Shown one piece after another: positions 52,326 to 62,919 of a stretch of 64,000 bases of DNA (the stretch's first letter is position 1; each line of letters starts with the position of its first letter). The notes under the pieces were generated by a model, which was not told where the DNA came from, ran no database searches, and worked only from the letters and a program-made list of their open reading frames with translations. Made by a program: the position numbers and the translations under genes. The stretch is taken from NCBI RefSeq assembly GCF_013408175.1, contig NZ_JACBYW010000006.1:248001-312000 (forward strand). The letters run 5' to 3'. This stretch comes from Actinopolyspora biskrensis (GTDB lineage: Bacteria > Actinomycetota > Actinomycetes > Mycobacteriales > Pseudonocardiaceae).

Positions 52326-54947
52326 TCAGGGAGCCCACCGGGACAGTGCGGTGTACCGCGCGGCCGACCACGGCGGAGCTCCGTCCGCCGGGGTGAGCTC
52401 GATCCGGACCGAGCTCTTGCCCCTGGTCAGCTCGGGCGGGATGTCGAAGCCGTCCTCCAACCACCGGTGGCTCTCGTTGCCGAGGGGTTGTGCCCACGTA
52501 CCGGCCGGGCGCCCGTCCACGCGAACCGCGGCCCGCTGACCACTGTGGAACTGATCGCCGAGCCTGCGCAGCCGCACGCCGGAATTGTTCGGGTCGATCC
52601 GCAGGTGGAAACCGATCTCCCCGGTGGTCGACGTGGTGGAACGGGTGTGCGGCCCCGGATTCCTCTCCCCCTCGAAGGTGGCGGTCAGTTCCTCGGTCGT
52701 CTCACCCTCGGCCCGGTAGTGGTGCGCGGTCCTGCTCGCGCGGTCGTCGAGTTCGACACCGTCGGTGCGCTTCGTACGCGGAGCCAGTCCCCCGTACCAG
52801 TAAGCCGTCGAGCTGTACACGCCCGGCTCGTCGTTGGCGGGGCCGTGTTCTATCCCCGCCACCAGTTCCTCGGTGAACGGAACCGCGTCGGGGAACAGCA
52901 GCCGGTAGGCTCCCGTGCAGTCGTGGCGGCAACCGTCGCCGGAGTACTCGTGAGCGGGGCTCCCGGCCAGCGGCATGTTGAAAGTGGTTCCTCCCCGGAA
53001 GTACCAGCCCGATTCGTAGAAGTCCTCCGTGCCCGTTCCGTACCAGGCCGGACTGGACGAGCCGTCGACGTAGAACCGCTCGTCCCCCTCCAGGTAGTTG
53101 CGCTGATTGGCACGCGGGGAGACCAGTGACCGGGGCTGTTCGTCGCCTTGCGCGCCCGCCCGCGGAATCCTGCCGCGCATGGTGTGCGTGACCCCGTAGA
53201 AAGTGCCGCTCCCCCGCGCGGAGAGGAATTCCCAGTCCGCGCCCGGTTCGGTGTGGCCCTCGTGGTGCGTGGCGTGGAAGTACCCGGACTTCTTGCCGGG
53301 CTCACTCCCGTCCGGGGCCGTGGAGACGTGGAGCGTGCCCTCGTCGATGGGCACCGGACCGTCGTTGACCAGTTCGACCGTCGCGTCGCGGCGGAACGGC
53401 ATCGGCCACCAGGAGGTGTACCACCCCTTCCCGGCGTCGATCGAACTCATCAACCGCCGGACGTCGTACTCGCCCAGCCCGGAGCCGAAGAACTCACCGA
53501 TCGGCGCGTCCACAGTGGTCCGTCCGTCGAAGCTGACGCGCAACCGCGTGTTCGTCAGGATCGAGTCCGACTCCGCGACCCGCTCGTCCGAGTGAGGCAG
53601 CCGCGCGCGGAGCTTCTCGCGCTGGAACACCTCGTGGTCGATGCGGTAGTCGTGCGCCCGCTCCTCCCCCGGATGGGCCGGGCCCAGGTCCAGCACGTCC
53701 GTACGGACCCATTCGCCGTCGAGCTTGCTGTGCACCTCGTAGCGGAACTCGTTGACGTCCACCTCCGCAGAGCGGAACGTACTGGAGATCCGGAGCTCGT
53801 CCTCGCCACCGGTCACCGACTCGTCGACCTCGATTCGCTGCGTCCCCCACTCCCCGGGGCGCGCTGGTCCGCTGCGCCAGGTTCCCACCGGGGAACCGTT
53901 CACCCGCAGCCGAGCGACCTGCGCACCGACGTTGGCGTCGTAGCGCCGGGTTATCCGCACCCCCTCGTTCTCGGGGGCCACCCGAGCCGTGAAGGAACTG
54001 CCGCCGTCGGCGCCGAAGGCCCGTCCGTCATCGACCACCCGCGGTGCCGCCACGACCCGCGGGATCCGCAACCGCAACTCGTCGATCATCCCCGGGCCGT
54101 GGAACGGATCCAGCCGCACGGTTTCCCCCGGAGCGAGCGAGAAGTCGCTCTTCCTGCTCTCCAGCGTCCCGGAGTCGGGTTTGGGGTCCGCCACACCGAA
54201 CCGGCGGAGTTCGCGGATCACGTCGCGCGCCGGATCCGTCGGATCGAACGTGTCGACCCCGTGCGCGTCGGCGAACGAGCGGTACCCCACGTGGTAGAAG
54301 TGCGGATTGTTGTCCACTGTCACGCGCATGGACTCCCGGTAGGGCATGGGAACCTTGATCACCGCGCCACCCGCGGTGTCCGCGGCGTTGCCCACGAGCG
54401 GCCACACGAAGGGCGCACCCAGCTCACCGTTGACCACATCCGCGAGCGGGGCGTCGAGCACGGTGCGGCCGTCCAGTTCGACGCGGATGTTTCCCGTCGC
54501 GGTGACGTCCCCCCAGGGCTGTCTCGTGAACCACATCGAGGTGATCTCACCCGCCCCGGCCCGTTCCGCGATGACGCACCCCTGCTCATCGGTGCGCAGG
54601 CAGGAGTAGCTCCCCTCGAAACCGTCGTCGTTGCTGCCGCTCCTGGAGAAGCTGGAGTACTGCCCGCTGTGCTGCGATTGCCTGATCGCACCGAGCCGGT
54701 CCAGTTCACGGTAGGTCTGCCAACCGACCGGCCCCTTGTCCCCGGGACCTCCGCTGCCCCCGGCCTCGTGGGAACGGACCGTCGCCCCCGGCTCGGCACG
54801 AGCGGAGCGGGCACCGACCTCGGGAACCGCGGCTGCCACGGTCGCGGCCACGGTGGCCACGGCGAGTGCCAGCATCCCCGGTGCGCGCCGGGGAGGCCGA
54901 CGGCGGACCGTCCCCGAACGCGTTGCCGCGACTGGTCCCGTTGCCAT
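52326..54947 (-). CDS. Secreted DUF2961 (GH172) glycoside hydrolase
   Basis: An 873-residue protein with ATG at 54947 following GGGGAGGGG. A signal sequence is visible: a run of arginines, then MLALAVATVAATVAAAVPEV and an AxA site near ARSARA. The catalytic DUF2961 region covers about residues 40-330, with SGSNDDGFEGSYSCL, GAGEITSMWFT and SVDNNPHFYHVGYRS-like TVDNNPHFYHVGYRSF; NYLEGDERFYVDGSSSPAWY and GTGTEDFYESGWYF lie in the later half. DUF2961 founded GH172, whose members include alpha-D-arabinofuranosidases and difructose-anhydride enzymes. Nearby isomerase and kinase suggest arabinan as substrate. Confidence 0.85.
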   Translation of the reverse strand: MATGPVAATRSGTVRRRPPRRAPGMLALAVATVAATVAAAVPEVGARSARAEPGATVRSHEAGGSGGPGDKGPVGWQTYRELDRLGAIRQSQHSGQYSSFSRSGSNDDGFEGSYSCLRTDEQGCVIAERAGAGEITSMWFTRQPWGDVTATGNIRVELDGRTVLDAPLADVVNGELGAPFVWPLVGNAADTAGGAVIKVPMPYRESMRVTVDNNPHFYHVGYRSFADAHGVDTFDPTDPARDVIRELRRFGVADPKPDSGTLESRKSDFSLAPGETVRLDPFHGPGMIDELRLRIPRVVAAPRVVDDGRAFGADGGSSFTARVAPENEGVRITRRYDANVGAQVARLRVNGSPVGTWRSGPARPGEWGTQRIEVDESVTGGEDELRISSTFRSAEVDVNEFRYEVHSKLDGEWVRTDVLDLGPAHPGEERAHDYRIDHEVFQREKLRARLPHSDERVAESDSILTNTRLRVSFDGRTTVDAPIGEFFGSGLGEYDVRRLMSSIDAGKGWYTSWWPMPFRRDATVELVNDGPVPIDEGTLHVSTAPDGSEPGKKSGYFHATHHEGHTEPGADWEFLSARGSGTFYGVTHTMRGRIPRAGAQGDEQPRSLVSPRANQRNYLEGDERFYVDGSSSPAWYGTGTEDFYESGWYFRGGTTFNMPLAGSPAHEYSGDGCRHDCTGAYRLLFPDAVPFTEELVAGIEHGPANDEPGVYSSTAYWYGGLAPRTKRTDGVELDDRASRTAHHYRAEGETTEELTATFEGERNPGPHTRSTTSTTGEIGFHLRIDPNNSGVRLRRLGDQFHSGQRAAVRVDGRPAGTWAQPLGNESHRWLEDGFDIPPELTRGKSSVRIELTPADGAPPWSAARYTALSRWAP

Positions 54948-55370
54948 CTGTTCCCCTCCCCGGACCGGACCTTCCCGGTCGTCGTCACGGCGCACCGTCG
55001 AGAACCGGCTCGTTTCCGAAGGGATTGTCATACGAAGATTGCCGGTTTCGCACCGAAGGTCACATCGTCCGTTCAGGGGTAATTCGGAGTCCCGAGAAGG
55101 CCGGACCGATTCTTCGTGAAGAACGTTCGCCGCGCGGGCGCGGCGCGCCGAGCGGGAAACCTCGAGGGCCGCCGCGCGGTGTCAAGGATCACAAATCGCG
55201 CGGAGGGGGCGCGCGTCCCACCGGGGCCGGCCCCATGTTCCGCCGGTGATAACGAAGAGGTCACAAAGGGGGGCATGCCCTCCGTTCCTCTCGCCCGGTA
55301 CCGCCTCCGCACGGGGGCCTCGACTGTGGACGTGTCGTTGCCCCCTCGAACGGCAGTTACGGTGACAACT

Positions 55371-56465
55371 GTGACCGCGACATCCGAGCGCAAGATCCAC
55401 ACCGCCGAGGGATCCTCGAACCAGTGGGCGGAACGGTCCGCCTTCGGCACCACACGCAGTGCCCCGTGGTGGGCAGCGAGCTTGCTCCCCCTCGTGCTGA
55501 CGAGCGTGTGCATCGTGATCGACCTCTTGGTCCAGTCGAAACCGGGCCTCCTGTTCGTCGCGGGCTACGTCGTGAGCAGCCTGCTCGCGGTCGCTCTGGT
55601 GCGTCGTGGCAGCCTCTTCGGCCCGATGGTGCAGCCGCCCCTGGTCATCGCGGTCACCATTCCCACGCTCGTCATGGTCACGGGCACCGGGTTCGACTCG
55701 GGGGACAGCGGACGCAACGTGATGCTGTCCGTCATAACCCCCCTGATCAACAGTTTCCCCGCCATGGCGACAGCCACCGTGCTGGTGCTCGTCGCGGGCC
55801 TGCTGCGCATGCACGTGCTCGAACGCGCCAGGGGTGGTGAAGCGGCTTCGGAACCGGGGAGGCAGCAGCCCGCGCGGAGCGAATCGGCGGGTGCTCCGAA
55901 GGCGAGGGGACGCGGGAACGCGCGGCCGGACGGGGGCCGGCGCGGGGAGGAGTCCCCGGAGAGGACCGCGCGGAAAACCGGTGGCCCCTCCCAGCGGCGT
56001 GAGCGGGGCCGACAACGTGAATCGGCCGAGAAACGGGCCGGCTCGGCGAGCAAGCCTGCCGCCCGGAGCACGCGGGATTCCGCCGGACGGGACTCCGGGG
56101 GGGAGACCCCCCGGGAGCAGGCTGGTGAGCAGCGCAGGAGCGCCCGTCCGGGACGCGGTGCGCGTCAGGGACAGCGCCCCGCGGAGGGGGAGCGCAACCG
56201 GTCCGGCACCTCCGAGGAGGGCGGAAACGGGCGCGGCGAACGCCCCCGGCAACAACCTGGCGGCGGCAAGAACGCCCCGAATCCGGCACGCGGCGGCGAG
56301 GGCAAGACCCCACCGGGCCGGGAGAAGCGCCCGGCCCCTCCGGGAAGGGCCGCCCCGGGGCAGTCACCCCGAGACGGCGGAGGGGGCGCGGCGAAACCGC
56401 CGCAACACGGCGGCCGTTCCGAGCCCCCGGGCCGCCCCCGGCGTCCACGTCGCGACGAGGGCTGA
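55371..56465 (+). CDS. DUF6542 membrane protein with long basic disordered tail
   Basis: About 364 residues from GTG at 55371. Residues 30-155 hold four hydrophobic segments (WWAASLLPLVLTSVCIVIDL, LFVAGYVVSSLLAVALV, VIAVTIPTLVMVTGTG, ATATVLVLVAGLLRM), which is the DUF6542 layout. The last 200 residues are low-complexity, rich in Arg, Gly, Pro and Glu, and certainly disordered. DUF6542 proteins usually sit next to ispH in actinomycetes, as here, with no known function. The tail should lie in the cytoplasm and may bind nucleic acid or lipid head groups (inference). Confidence 0.75.
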   Translation: MTATSERKIHTAEGSSNQWAERSAFGTTRSAPWWAASLLPLVLTSVCIVIDLLVQSKPGLLFVAGYVVSSLLAVALVRRGSLFGPMVQPPLVIAVTIPTLVMVTGTGFDSGDSGRNVMLSVITPLINSFPAMATATVLVLVAGLLRMHVLERARGGEAASEPGRQQPARSESAGAPKARGRGNARPDGGRRGEESPERTARKTGGPSQRRERGRQRESAEKRAGSASKPAARSTRDSAGRDSGGETPREQAGEQRRSARPGRGARQGQRPAEGERNRSGTSEEGGNGRGERPRQQPGGGKNAPNPARGGEGKTPPGREKRPAPPGRAAPGQSPRDGGGGAAKPPQHGGRSEPPGRPRRPRRDEG

Positions 56466-56559
56466 CGGGTGCTTCCCGTTCAGGTCGTCGCAGGTGGCCT
56501 CAGGTCGCCGCAGGTGGTTCAACCAACCGAGCACCCGCGAAACCCGAGCGGAAACCCGA

Positions 56560-57588
56560 TCAGCGCACTCCCTGGGGGTTGTTCGGGTTCTCGTCGAGAT
56601 CCTTGCGCAGCTCCCGCGGCAGGGCGAAGGAAACCTTCTCGTTGGCCGTGGTGACCTCCTCGACGTCGCCCCAGCCACGTTCCTGCAGGTAATCCAACAC
56701 CTGGAAAACCAGCACGTCGGGGACGGAGGCACCGCTGGTCACGCCGACGGTCTCCACGCCTTCCAGCCACGAGTCGTCGACGTCGCTGGCGTAGTCGATC
56801 AGGTGAGCGGAACTGGCACCGGACTGGAGGGCGACCTCGACCAGCCGCTTGGAGTTCGAGGAGTTCTGCGAGCCGACCACGAGCACGAGATCGCACTCGG
56901 CCGCCATCGCCTTGACCGCCACCTGACGGTTCGAAGTCGCGTAGCAGATGTCGTCACTCGGGGGAGCCTGCATGTCGGGGAAGCGCTCCTGGAGCTGCTC
57001 GACCCGTTCCATCGTCTCGTCCACGCTGAGCGTGGTCTGGGACAGCCAGACCACCTTGGACGGATCGCGCACCTCGACCTGGTCCACGTCCTCCGGCTTG
57101 TCCACGAGCTGAACCCGTTCGGGGGACTCACCCGAGGTGCCTTCCACTTCCTCGTGGCCCTCGTGACCGATCAGCAGGATGTCGTAGTCCTTCCTGGCGA
57201 ACCGGTTCACCTCCTTGTGCACCTTCGTCACCAGCGGGCAGGTCGCGTCGATGGTGCGGAGGTTGCGCCGCTCCGCGGCCTCGCGGACGGCCGGTGAGAC
57301 GCCGTGGGCCGAGAACACCAGCAACGAGCCCTCGGGCACCTCCTCGGTGTCCTCGACGAAGACCACACCGCGCTCGCGGAGGTTGTGCACCACGTGCTGG
57401 TTGTGCACGATCTCCTTGCGGACGTACACGGGAGGGCCGTACTTGTCCAGCACCCGCTCCACGGTGTCCACGGCACGATCGACACCGGCACAGTACCCGC
57501 GGGGCTTGGCCAGCAGAATCCGCTTGTTCGTCGACGAGGATTCGGTGACGGTCTCGGTATGCTCGGAAGCCTGCGGCGAGGTGCTCAT
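56560..57588 (-). CDS. ispH: 4-hydroxy-3-methylbut-2-enyl diphosphate reductase
   Basis: A 342-residue [4Fe-4S] enzyme, the last step of the MEP pathway, making IPP and DMAPP. The three cluster cysteines are in [13 protein letters not shown] (near residue 32), [11 protein letters not shown] and [23 protein letters not shown] and [13 protein letters not shown] are the other active-site motifs. ATG at 57588. It is divergent from the lipid-droplet gene. It supplies isoprenoids, among others for the geosmin pathway at the left end. Confidence 0.95.
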   Translation of the reverse strand: MSTSPQASEHTETVTESSSTNKRILLAKPRGYCAGVDRAVDTVERVLDKYGPPVYVRKEIVHNQHVVHNLRERGVVFVEDTEEVPEGSLLVFSAHGVSPAVREAAERRNLRTIDATCPLVTKVHKEVNRFARKDYDILLIGHEGHEEVEGTSGESPERVQLVDKPEDVDQVEVRDPSKVVWLSQTTLSVDETMERVEQLQERFPDMQAPPSDDICYATSNRQVAVKAMAAECDLVLVVGSQNSSNSKRLVEVALQSGASSAHLIDYASDVDDSWLEGVETVGVTSGASVPDVLVFQVLDYLQERGWGDVEEVTTANEKVSFALPRELRKDLDENPNNPQGVR

Positions 57589-57716
57589 ACCGCCCAGGGT
57601 ACGGACATCGATCCCACCGGTCAGCAGGCAGCTTCACCCTGGCGAGGGACATCACCGTGAGCCCCCTCCGCCGGAGGAGATGACGCCGGGTCCGCACGTG
57701 GGGCAAGCTTGAAGGT

Positions 57717-58265
57717 ATGCGATCGTTTCCCCTGCCGATTCGGGTGGCTGCCGGACTGGCCAGCACGGCCGTCGAACAGACCCGTCGCCTGCCGGACTGT
57801 CTGATCGGCCTTCCGGTCACGGTCACCAGTCAGGCGTTGCAACTGACCATGCGCGTGCAACAGCAGGTCACCGAACTCGCCATCAAGGGCGACGACCTGC
57901 TGGCGGAGTTCCGGCGAACCGAACAGCAGCCGGAGTGGGCCAGGTTCGACGAGGACGAGCAGGCCGGGCGGGCACAGCCCCCGGCTTCGTCCTCCGACCG
58001 CCCCACGGGTGGAACGGTCGACGCGGCCGGGAGCGGAGCGCGAAGCACCCCGCGCACCGGCGGGGACGACGACGTGTCGGACCTGCTGCCCGGTTACGAG
58101 GACATGACGCTGCCGCAGCTGCGCGGCAAGTTACGTCGCCTGAGCCTGACCGACCTGAACCGGCTGCTGCGGTACGAACGCGGGCACTCACGGCGCCCCG
58201 ACTTCCTCCAGATGCTCTCCAACCGGATCAACAACCTGGGGGGCTCGGACACCGCGGGCGAATGA
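57717..58265 (+). CDS. Lipid-droplet-associated protein (mycobacterial MLDS/Rv1109c-type)
   Basis: A 182-residue protein with ATG at 57717 after GAAGG. The N-terminus (FPLPIRVAAGLASTAVEQTR, then RLPDCLIGLPVTVTSQALQL) is amphipathic and helical, and the C-terminus (YEDMTLPQLRGKLRRLSLTD, LNRLLRYERGHSRRPDFLQM) is conserved. It occupies the syntenic position between ispH and xseA seen for this family in mycobacteria and rhodococci, where the protein coats triacylglycerol droplets. The middle is disordered and acidic. Confidence 0.78.
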   Translation: MRSFPLPIRVAAGLASTAVEQTRRLPDCLIGLPVTVTSQALQLTMRVQQQVTELAIKGDDLLAEFRRTEQQPEWARFDEDEQAGRAQPPASSSDRPTGGTVDAAGSGARSTPRTGGDDDVSDLLPGYEDMTLPQLRGKLRRLSLTDLNRLLRYERGHSRRPDFLQMLSNRINNLGGSDTAGE

Positions 58266-58505
58266 CGCCCCCCGGGAGAGCGGTGCGTGTCCGGTGCGGC
58301 GGCGCCGCCCGTCGGCGGCGCCGGGTTCTCCCGCCTCGCGCTCGGGAGGACCCCACCCGAGACCGCGCGGCCGCCGTTCGAGCGCCCCGCGACGTGGCCG
58401 GGGCGCCGTTTCACGTGCCCGCTCCACGGTCCCGGGCAGTAGTGCTCTCCCCGGGGCCTCGCAGCGCACGTCACAGCGCACGTCGATTCCGAAGACTTCC
58501 GAGGA

Positions 58506-59738
58506 GTGAGTCCGCTGAATTCCCCCACAACCGCCGAAGAGCCCTGGCCGGTCCGCACCGTGGCCCGCAAGATCGCGGACTGGATCAACCGGCTCGGCAC
58601 CATCTGGGTCGAGGGACAGGTCACGCAGATCTCCGCCCGGTCCGGTGCCTCCACCGCCTTCATCACGCTGCGGGATCCTTCGGCGGACGTCTCGTTGACC
58701 CTGACCTGTCCGGCGAAGCTGCTTCGCGGGATGGATCCCCCGGTGACCGACGGAAGCCGGGTCGTGGTGCACGGCAAGCCGTCCTTCTACGTCGCCCGCG
58801 GCACGCTGAGCCTGCGGGTGGACGAGATCAGAGCGGTCGGGGTGGGCGAGCTGCTGGCCCGGATAGAGCGACTCCGCCGGCTGCTCAAGGGCGAGGGGCT
58901 CTTCGACGCGGAGCGGAAGCGACCGCTTCCGTTCCTGCCGACGCGAGTCGGCCTGATCACGGGCAGGGACTCTGCTGCCGAGCACGACGTGCTGAGCAAC
59001 GCGCGGCTGCGGTGGCCCGCGGTGCGGTTCGAGGTGCGCAACGTGGTCGTACAGGGGTCGACCGCCGTCCCGCAGATCCTGGAGGTCCTTTCCGAGCTGG
59101 ACAACGATCCGAACGTGGACGTGATCGTGATCGCCCGTGGCGGGGGCAGCGTCGAGGACCTGCTGCCCTTCTCGGACGAGACGTTGTGCCGCGCGGTGGC
59201 GGCCTGCACCACCCCGGTCGTGAGCGCTGTCGGCCACGAACCGGACTCCCCGCTGCTGGATCACGTCGCCGATGTGCGCAGCTCCACACCGACGGGTGCG
59301 GGCAAGCGGATCGTGCCGGACGTCGCCGAGCAGAGCCAGCACGTCGGCCAGCTCAGGGAGCGGGCCAGGAGGGCACTGCGCGGCTGGGTCGACCGGGAAC
59401 AACGAGTCCTGGACTCGCTGCGCACGAGGCCTTCGATCGCCGACCCGCACGCTCCGCTGCAGCGCCGGGAGGAGGAGGTCGACGCGCTCAGGCAGCGTTC
59501 CAGGAGGGCGGTGCTGGCGGTGCTGACCGGCGAGCAGCACGAGCTCGCGGCGACGAGATCACGCTTGACGGCGCTGGGACCGGCAGCCACGCTTGCTCGC
59601 GGTTACGCGATCGTGCAGCGCGTCGAAGACGCCGGCCCGTCCGTCCTGCACTCGACGGAACAGGTCGCTCCCGGGTCGCACCTGCGGATCCGTCTAACGG
59701 ACGGGGCCGTGCACGCCGTCGTCACCGACGACGAGTAA
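58506..59738 (+). CDS. xseA: Exodeoxyribonuclease VII large subunit
   Basis: A 410-residue nuclease subunit starting with GTG at 58506. The N-terminal OB-fold ([20 protein letters not shown]) binds single-stranded DNA. The central catalytic domain has [38 protein letters not shown] and [20 protein letters not shown], and the C-terminal coiled coil ends in [15 protein letters not shown]. It works with XseB. The GTG has GAGGAG right before it, so an alternative start slightly downstream is possible. Confidence 0.94.
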   Translation: MSPLNSPTTAEEPWPVRTVARKIADWINRLGTIWVEGQVTQISARSGASTAFITLRDPSADVSLTLTCPAKLLRGMDPPVTDGSRVVVHGKPSFYVARGTLSLRVDEIRAVGVGELLARIERLRRLLKGEGLFDAERKRPLPFLPTRVGLITGRDSAAEHDVLSNARLRWPAVRFEVRNVVVQGSTAVPQILEVLSELDNDPNVDVIVIARGGGSVEDLLPFSDETLCRAVAACTTPVVSAVGHEPDSPLLDHVADVRSSTPTGAGKRIVPDVAEQSQHVGQLRERARRALRGWVDREQRVLDSLRTRPSIADPHAPLQRREEEVDALRQRSRRAVLAVLTGEQHELAATRSRLTALGPAATLARGYAIVQRVEDAGPSVLHSTEQVAPGSHLRIRLTDGAVHAVVTDDE

Positions 59739-59855
59739 CCCGCTGTTCGTATCAGGCGGCACGACCGCCGCGAAGACAGGCGAGCAGGCCGCATCGCGGC
59801 GCGACGCGAATCGACGACGGCGCCCGAGCAGCTTGTGCTCCCATGGAGGTGTGCG

Positions 59856-60287
59856 GTGCTAAATCACGGGCGACAGCCCACTTTCCTCCCGCTCACCGTC
59901 GCCGTGACCGCCTCGGCGGGCGCCGCCTCGGAGACTTCTTCCGGGGAGAGCGCCCACGCGGTACGACGCAAGGCCGAGGAGGCCGACACGGCGGCGGCGG
60001 GGTGCTGGGCGGCGCTGCTGGGTGGTTGCCACCCACCCGAACGGCGTGCGCTGCCCGGTCGGCTCAGCGCCCTGGCCGAGGCGGCCGCGCGTTACGTGGG
60101 CCGCGGGTGGTGGGCCGCGCAGGGAAGCGGATACCGGCGTAGGGTCGCCGAAGCACAGCTGCGGATCAACGACGCGGTGCGCGAGGGCGACGGGGCGGAG
60201 TTCGCCGAAGCCTTCGTCGGCTACGACCAGGCCGTCGCCACCGCCGTGATGTCCGTGCGACGAGAGTTGGAAAGAACCGTCCGATGA
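59856..60287 (+). CDS. Hypothetical helical protein between xseA and xseB
   Basis: A 143-residue protein with GTG at 59856, seven bases after GGAGG. It is predicted helical and rich in Ala, Arg and Glu ([20 protein letters not shown], then [20 protein letters not shown]). No family is recognised and no membrane segment or signal is evident. It is 117 bp after xseA and 13 bp before xseB on the same strand, so it belongs to that operon. A role near exonuclease VII is only suggested by position. Confidence 0.65.
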   Translation: MLNHGRQPTFLPLTVAVTASAGAASETSSGESAHAVRRKAEEADTAAAGCWAALLGGCHPPERRALPGRLSALAEAAARYVGRGWWAAQGSGYRRRVAEAQLRINDAVREGDGAEFAEAFVGYDQAVATAVMSVRRELERTVR

Positions 60288-60300
60288 AAGCAGCGAATCA

Positions 60301-60594
60301 GTGACCGACGAAGAGCGGGAAGAGCCCCGGGAGGAACCGGCCGCGGCGAACGAGGTCGACCCCGATTCCGATCACCCCGACGTTGCCGCCCTCGGTTACG
60401 AGCAGGCGCGGGAGGAGCTCGCCGAGGTGGTGCGCAAGCTGGAGGCCGGTGGGCTCTCCCTCGAGGACTCGCTCGCGCTGTGGGAGCGCGGAGAGGCCCT
60501 GGCCAATGCGTGCGAGCGGCAGCTGGCGGGCGCGCGCGAGCGGGTCGACCGCGCGCTGGCCTCGGTGCGGGAACCGGACTCCTCCGCGGAGTGA
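60301..60594 (+). CDS. xseB: Exodeoxyribonuclease VII small subunit
   Basis: A 97-residue protein starting with GTG at 60301. The family motif is [19 protein letters not shown] (35-53), followed by [20 protein letters not shown]. XseB wraps around XseA to form the multimeric nuclease. An acidic N-terminal extension of about 30 residues precedes the core. It ends facing the DUF4245 gene across a family 1 repeat. Confidence 0.93.
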   Translation: MTDEEREEPREEPAAANEVDPDSDHPDVAALGYEQAREELAEVVRKLEAGGLSLEDSLALWERGEALANACERQLAGARERVDRALASVREPDSSAE

Positions 60595-60681
60595 CCAGCC
60601 GAACTTCCTACTAGGAACTTCCGGAAGCAGGGCTCCGTCCGACGCGAGTGCTTTGAGCACTACGCGGGACGAGGAGCTCCG

Positions 60682-60795
60682 GTGCGTGAGTCGGATGCAT
60701 CGCAAGGCCGGGCCGCTCGCGGCGTAGGTCGCTACTCGAGAGCGGCCCAACGTCGCAAGGCGCCGACTCACGTGACGGCTACCCGACCACCCGAG
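60682..60795 (+). repeat. Family 1 interspersed palindromic repeat, copy E
   Basis: GTGCGTGAGTCGGATGCATC…GGTCGCTACTCGAGAGCGGCC…GCGCCGACTCACGTGACGGC and TACCCGACCACCCGAG. Outer arms GTGAGTCGG and CCGACTCAC are perfect. It lies between convergent xseB and the DUF4245 gene; the 75 bp before it resemble the leader of copy C. Confidence 0.87.
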
Positions 60796-60815
60796 CGGCC
60801 GGCACCGCCGAACTC

Positions 60816-61436
60816 TCACTCAGAGTGAACCACCGGGGCATCGATCGCGGCCCGCGCCATCGTCCTGAACTCCTCCTCGGTCCCGTTCCCGGTGATCAGC
60901 AGCCGCACTCCGGAACGCTCGCCGACCCAGGCCAGCTCGGAGCGGATGCTCTCGTAGACCACCCACTGCGTTCCCGCCGCTTGAACGGTCCCGCGGGCAC
61001 GCGGCGGCTGTTCCGTCTCGAAGGAGACGAGCTCCGCCTCGGGGGCGCTGGACTGGGACAGCCGCACGTAGTGCGTCTCCCCGGTCAACCAGCCCACCCT
61101 CACGGCACTGTCCTGCGGGGTGACCCGCTTCGTGTCGGCCGAGTTGGCCCGCCACCCGTCCGGCGGATTCGGACGCACGACCGGAAAGTCCACTCCGGTG
61201 GCAGCCGATTCGAACTCCTGGGAGGCGTTGACGGTCGGAGCCGTGCCCACGTCGGCGGGGGAGCCGAGCGGGCTGACCGAGCAACGTCCCGTCAACCCCA
61301 CCACGCCCAGCGCCACGAGCACCAGCGGCAACATCGCGAACACCATGGCTCGAACGCTGCGCGGAGCCACACCCGGCGAACCTCCGGAACGGTCGTCATC
61401 CGACCCCTGGTTGCGCTGTTCAGCCACGCCTCGCAT
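60816..61436 (-). CDS. DUF4245 membrane-anchored protein
   Basis: A 206-residue protein with ATG at 61436. One membrane helix (AMVFAMLPLVLVALGVVGL, about 30-48) follows a short cytoplasmic part, and the rest is extracytoplasmic. The DUF4245 core is seen in VDFPVVRPNPPDGWRANSAD, VRVGWLTGETHYVRLSQS and GTQWVVYES. This family lies next to glpX in many actinobacteria, as here, and its function is unknown. It is divergent from glpX. Confidence 0.87.
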   Translation of the reverse strand: MRGVAEQRNQGSDDDRSGGSPGVAPRSVRAMVFAMLPLVLVALGVVGLTGRCSVSPLGSPADVGTAPTVNASQEFESAATGVDFPVVRPNPPDGWRANSADTKRVTPQDSAVRVGWLTGETHYVRLSQSSAPEAELVSFETEQPPRARGTVQAAGTQWVVYESIRSELAWVGERSGVRLLITGNGTEEEFRTMARAAIDAPVVHSE

Positions 61437-61655
61437 GCTCTCACCTAGCCTGGTGAACGGGTAACGCGCCCGCGCAACGGGCCTACGTCGTGGGCTGCGC
61501 CACTATTTCGGAACCGAAAGGATTCGGATCTGCGAAGATCCGCCCAACACCCGAAGTGGCGTGCTGTGCCCTCGGCCCAGCGCTCCGGGCCACCGCCACA
61601 TCGAATCACCGGACACGACCGAGGCAGCGAATCAGTCTCGCCTGCGGGAGGCGCC

Positions 61656-62717
61656 ATGAACACGTCCGAGACCGAAACGAGCGGAGCAACTCGCCGCCCC
61701 GAGGCTCCCGACCGCAACCTGGCAATGGACCTGGTGCGTGTGACCGAGGCCGCGGCCATGGCCGCGGGTCGCTGGGTGGGGCGCGGAGACAAGAACTCCG
61801 GTGACGGCGCGGCCGTCGAAGCCATGCGCAAACTGATCAGCACCGTGGCCATGCGCGGTGTCGTCGTGATCGGCGAGGGGGAGAAGGACGAGGCCCCCAT
61901 GCTGTTCAACGGCGAGGAGGTCGGCAACCACCACGGCCCCGACTGCGATGTGGCCGTCGACCCGATCGACGGGACCACGCTGCTGAGCAAGGGGATGCCC
62001 AACGCCCTGGCCGTGCTCGCCGTGGCCGAGCGCAACGCCATGTTCGACCCCTCGGCCGTGTTCTACATGGAAAAGCTCGCGGTCGGCCCCGAGGCCGCCG
62101 GGGTGGTCGACATCAGCGCTCCGGTTTCGGAGAACATCCGCCGAGTCGCCAAGGCCAAGCAGATCGAGGTCTCGGACGTCACCGTCTGCATCCTGGACCG
62201 CTCGCGCCACGACCAGCTGGTTTCCGAGGTCCGTGAGGCCGGGGCACGGATCCAGTTCATCTCGGACGGCGACGTGGCCGGCGCCATCGCGGCGGCGAGG
62301 CCGGACAGCGGCGTGGACATGCTGATGGGGATCGGCGGCACCCCGGAGGGGATCATCACCGCGTGCGCCCTGAAGTGCCTGGACGGTGAGCTGCAGACCA
62401 GGCTGTGGCCCAAGGACGACACCGAGCGCGAGCAGGTCCGCGCGGCAGGGCACGACCCGCAGCAGGTGCTCACCACTTCGGACCTGGTGCGCGGGGACAA
62501 CGTGTTCTTCTGCGCCACCGGGATCACCGACGGAGCACTGCTGCGCGGGGTGCACTACAGGGCGAACAGGTGCACCACGCAGTCGCTGATGATGCGCTCG
62601 AAGTCCGGCACGGTCCGCTCCATCGAGGGCTCGCACAAGCTGGGCAAACTCGGCGAGTACTCGGATCTGGACTTCACCAGCGGCGCACCCTCCCCCCGCT
62701 ACGGCCTGCTCCCCTGA
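61656..62717 (+). CDS. glpX: Class II fructose-1,6-bisphosphatase
   Basis: A 353-residue gluconeogenic phosphatase. The ATG at 61656 is preceded by GGGAGG. Metal-binding motifs are [14 protein letters not shown] and [32 protein letters not shown] and [13 protein letters not shown] are also typical of GlpX. In actinobacteria GlpX is usually the only fructose bisphosphatase. It is monocistronic as far as seen, and divergent from DUF4245. Confidence 0.95.
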   Translation: MNTSETETSGATRRPEAPDRNLAMDLVRVTEAAAMAAGRWVGRGDKNSGDGAAVEAMRKLISTVAMRGVVVIGEGEKDEAPMLFNGEEVGNHHGPDCDVAVDPIDGTTLLSKGMPNALAVLAVAERNAMFDPSAVFYMEKLAVGPEAAGVVDISAPVSENIRRVAKAKQIEVSDVTVCILDRSRHDQLVSEVREAGARIQFISDGDVAGAIAAARPDSGVDMLMGIGGTPEGIITACALKCLDGELQTRLWPKDDTEREQVRAAGHDPQQVLTTSDLVRGDNVFFCATGITDGALLRGVHYRANRCTTQSLMMRSKSGTVRSIEGSHKLGKLGEYSDLDFTSGAPSPRYGLLP

Positions 62718-62919
62718 CTGATCGAGGCCTTCCGGATCGAGTCGACGGTTGGGGCGGGGTGTTCGTCCGGCGCGGCGGCGCCGGAACGGGCGAGCCGCCC
62801 CAACCACACTTTCGTGCGAGTCCGGAGCCGTCCTTCGCCGGTACTCGCATCGGGTTCCGCTCCCTACGTTCGGCACCAGCCGGCACACGAAGCCGGACGT
62901 AACGGAAGGAACAGCGACG

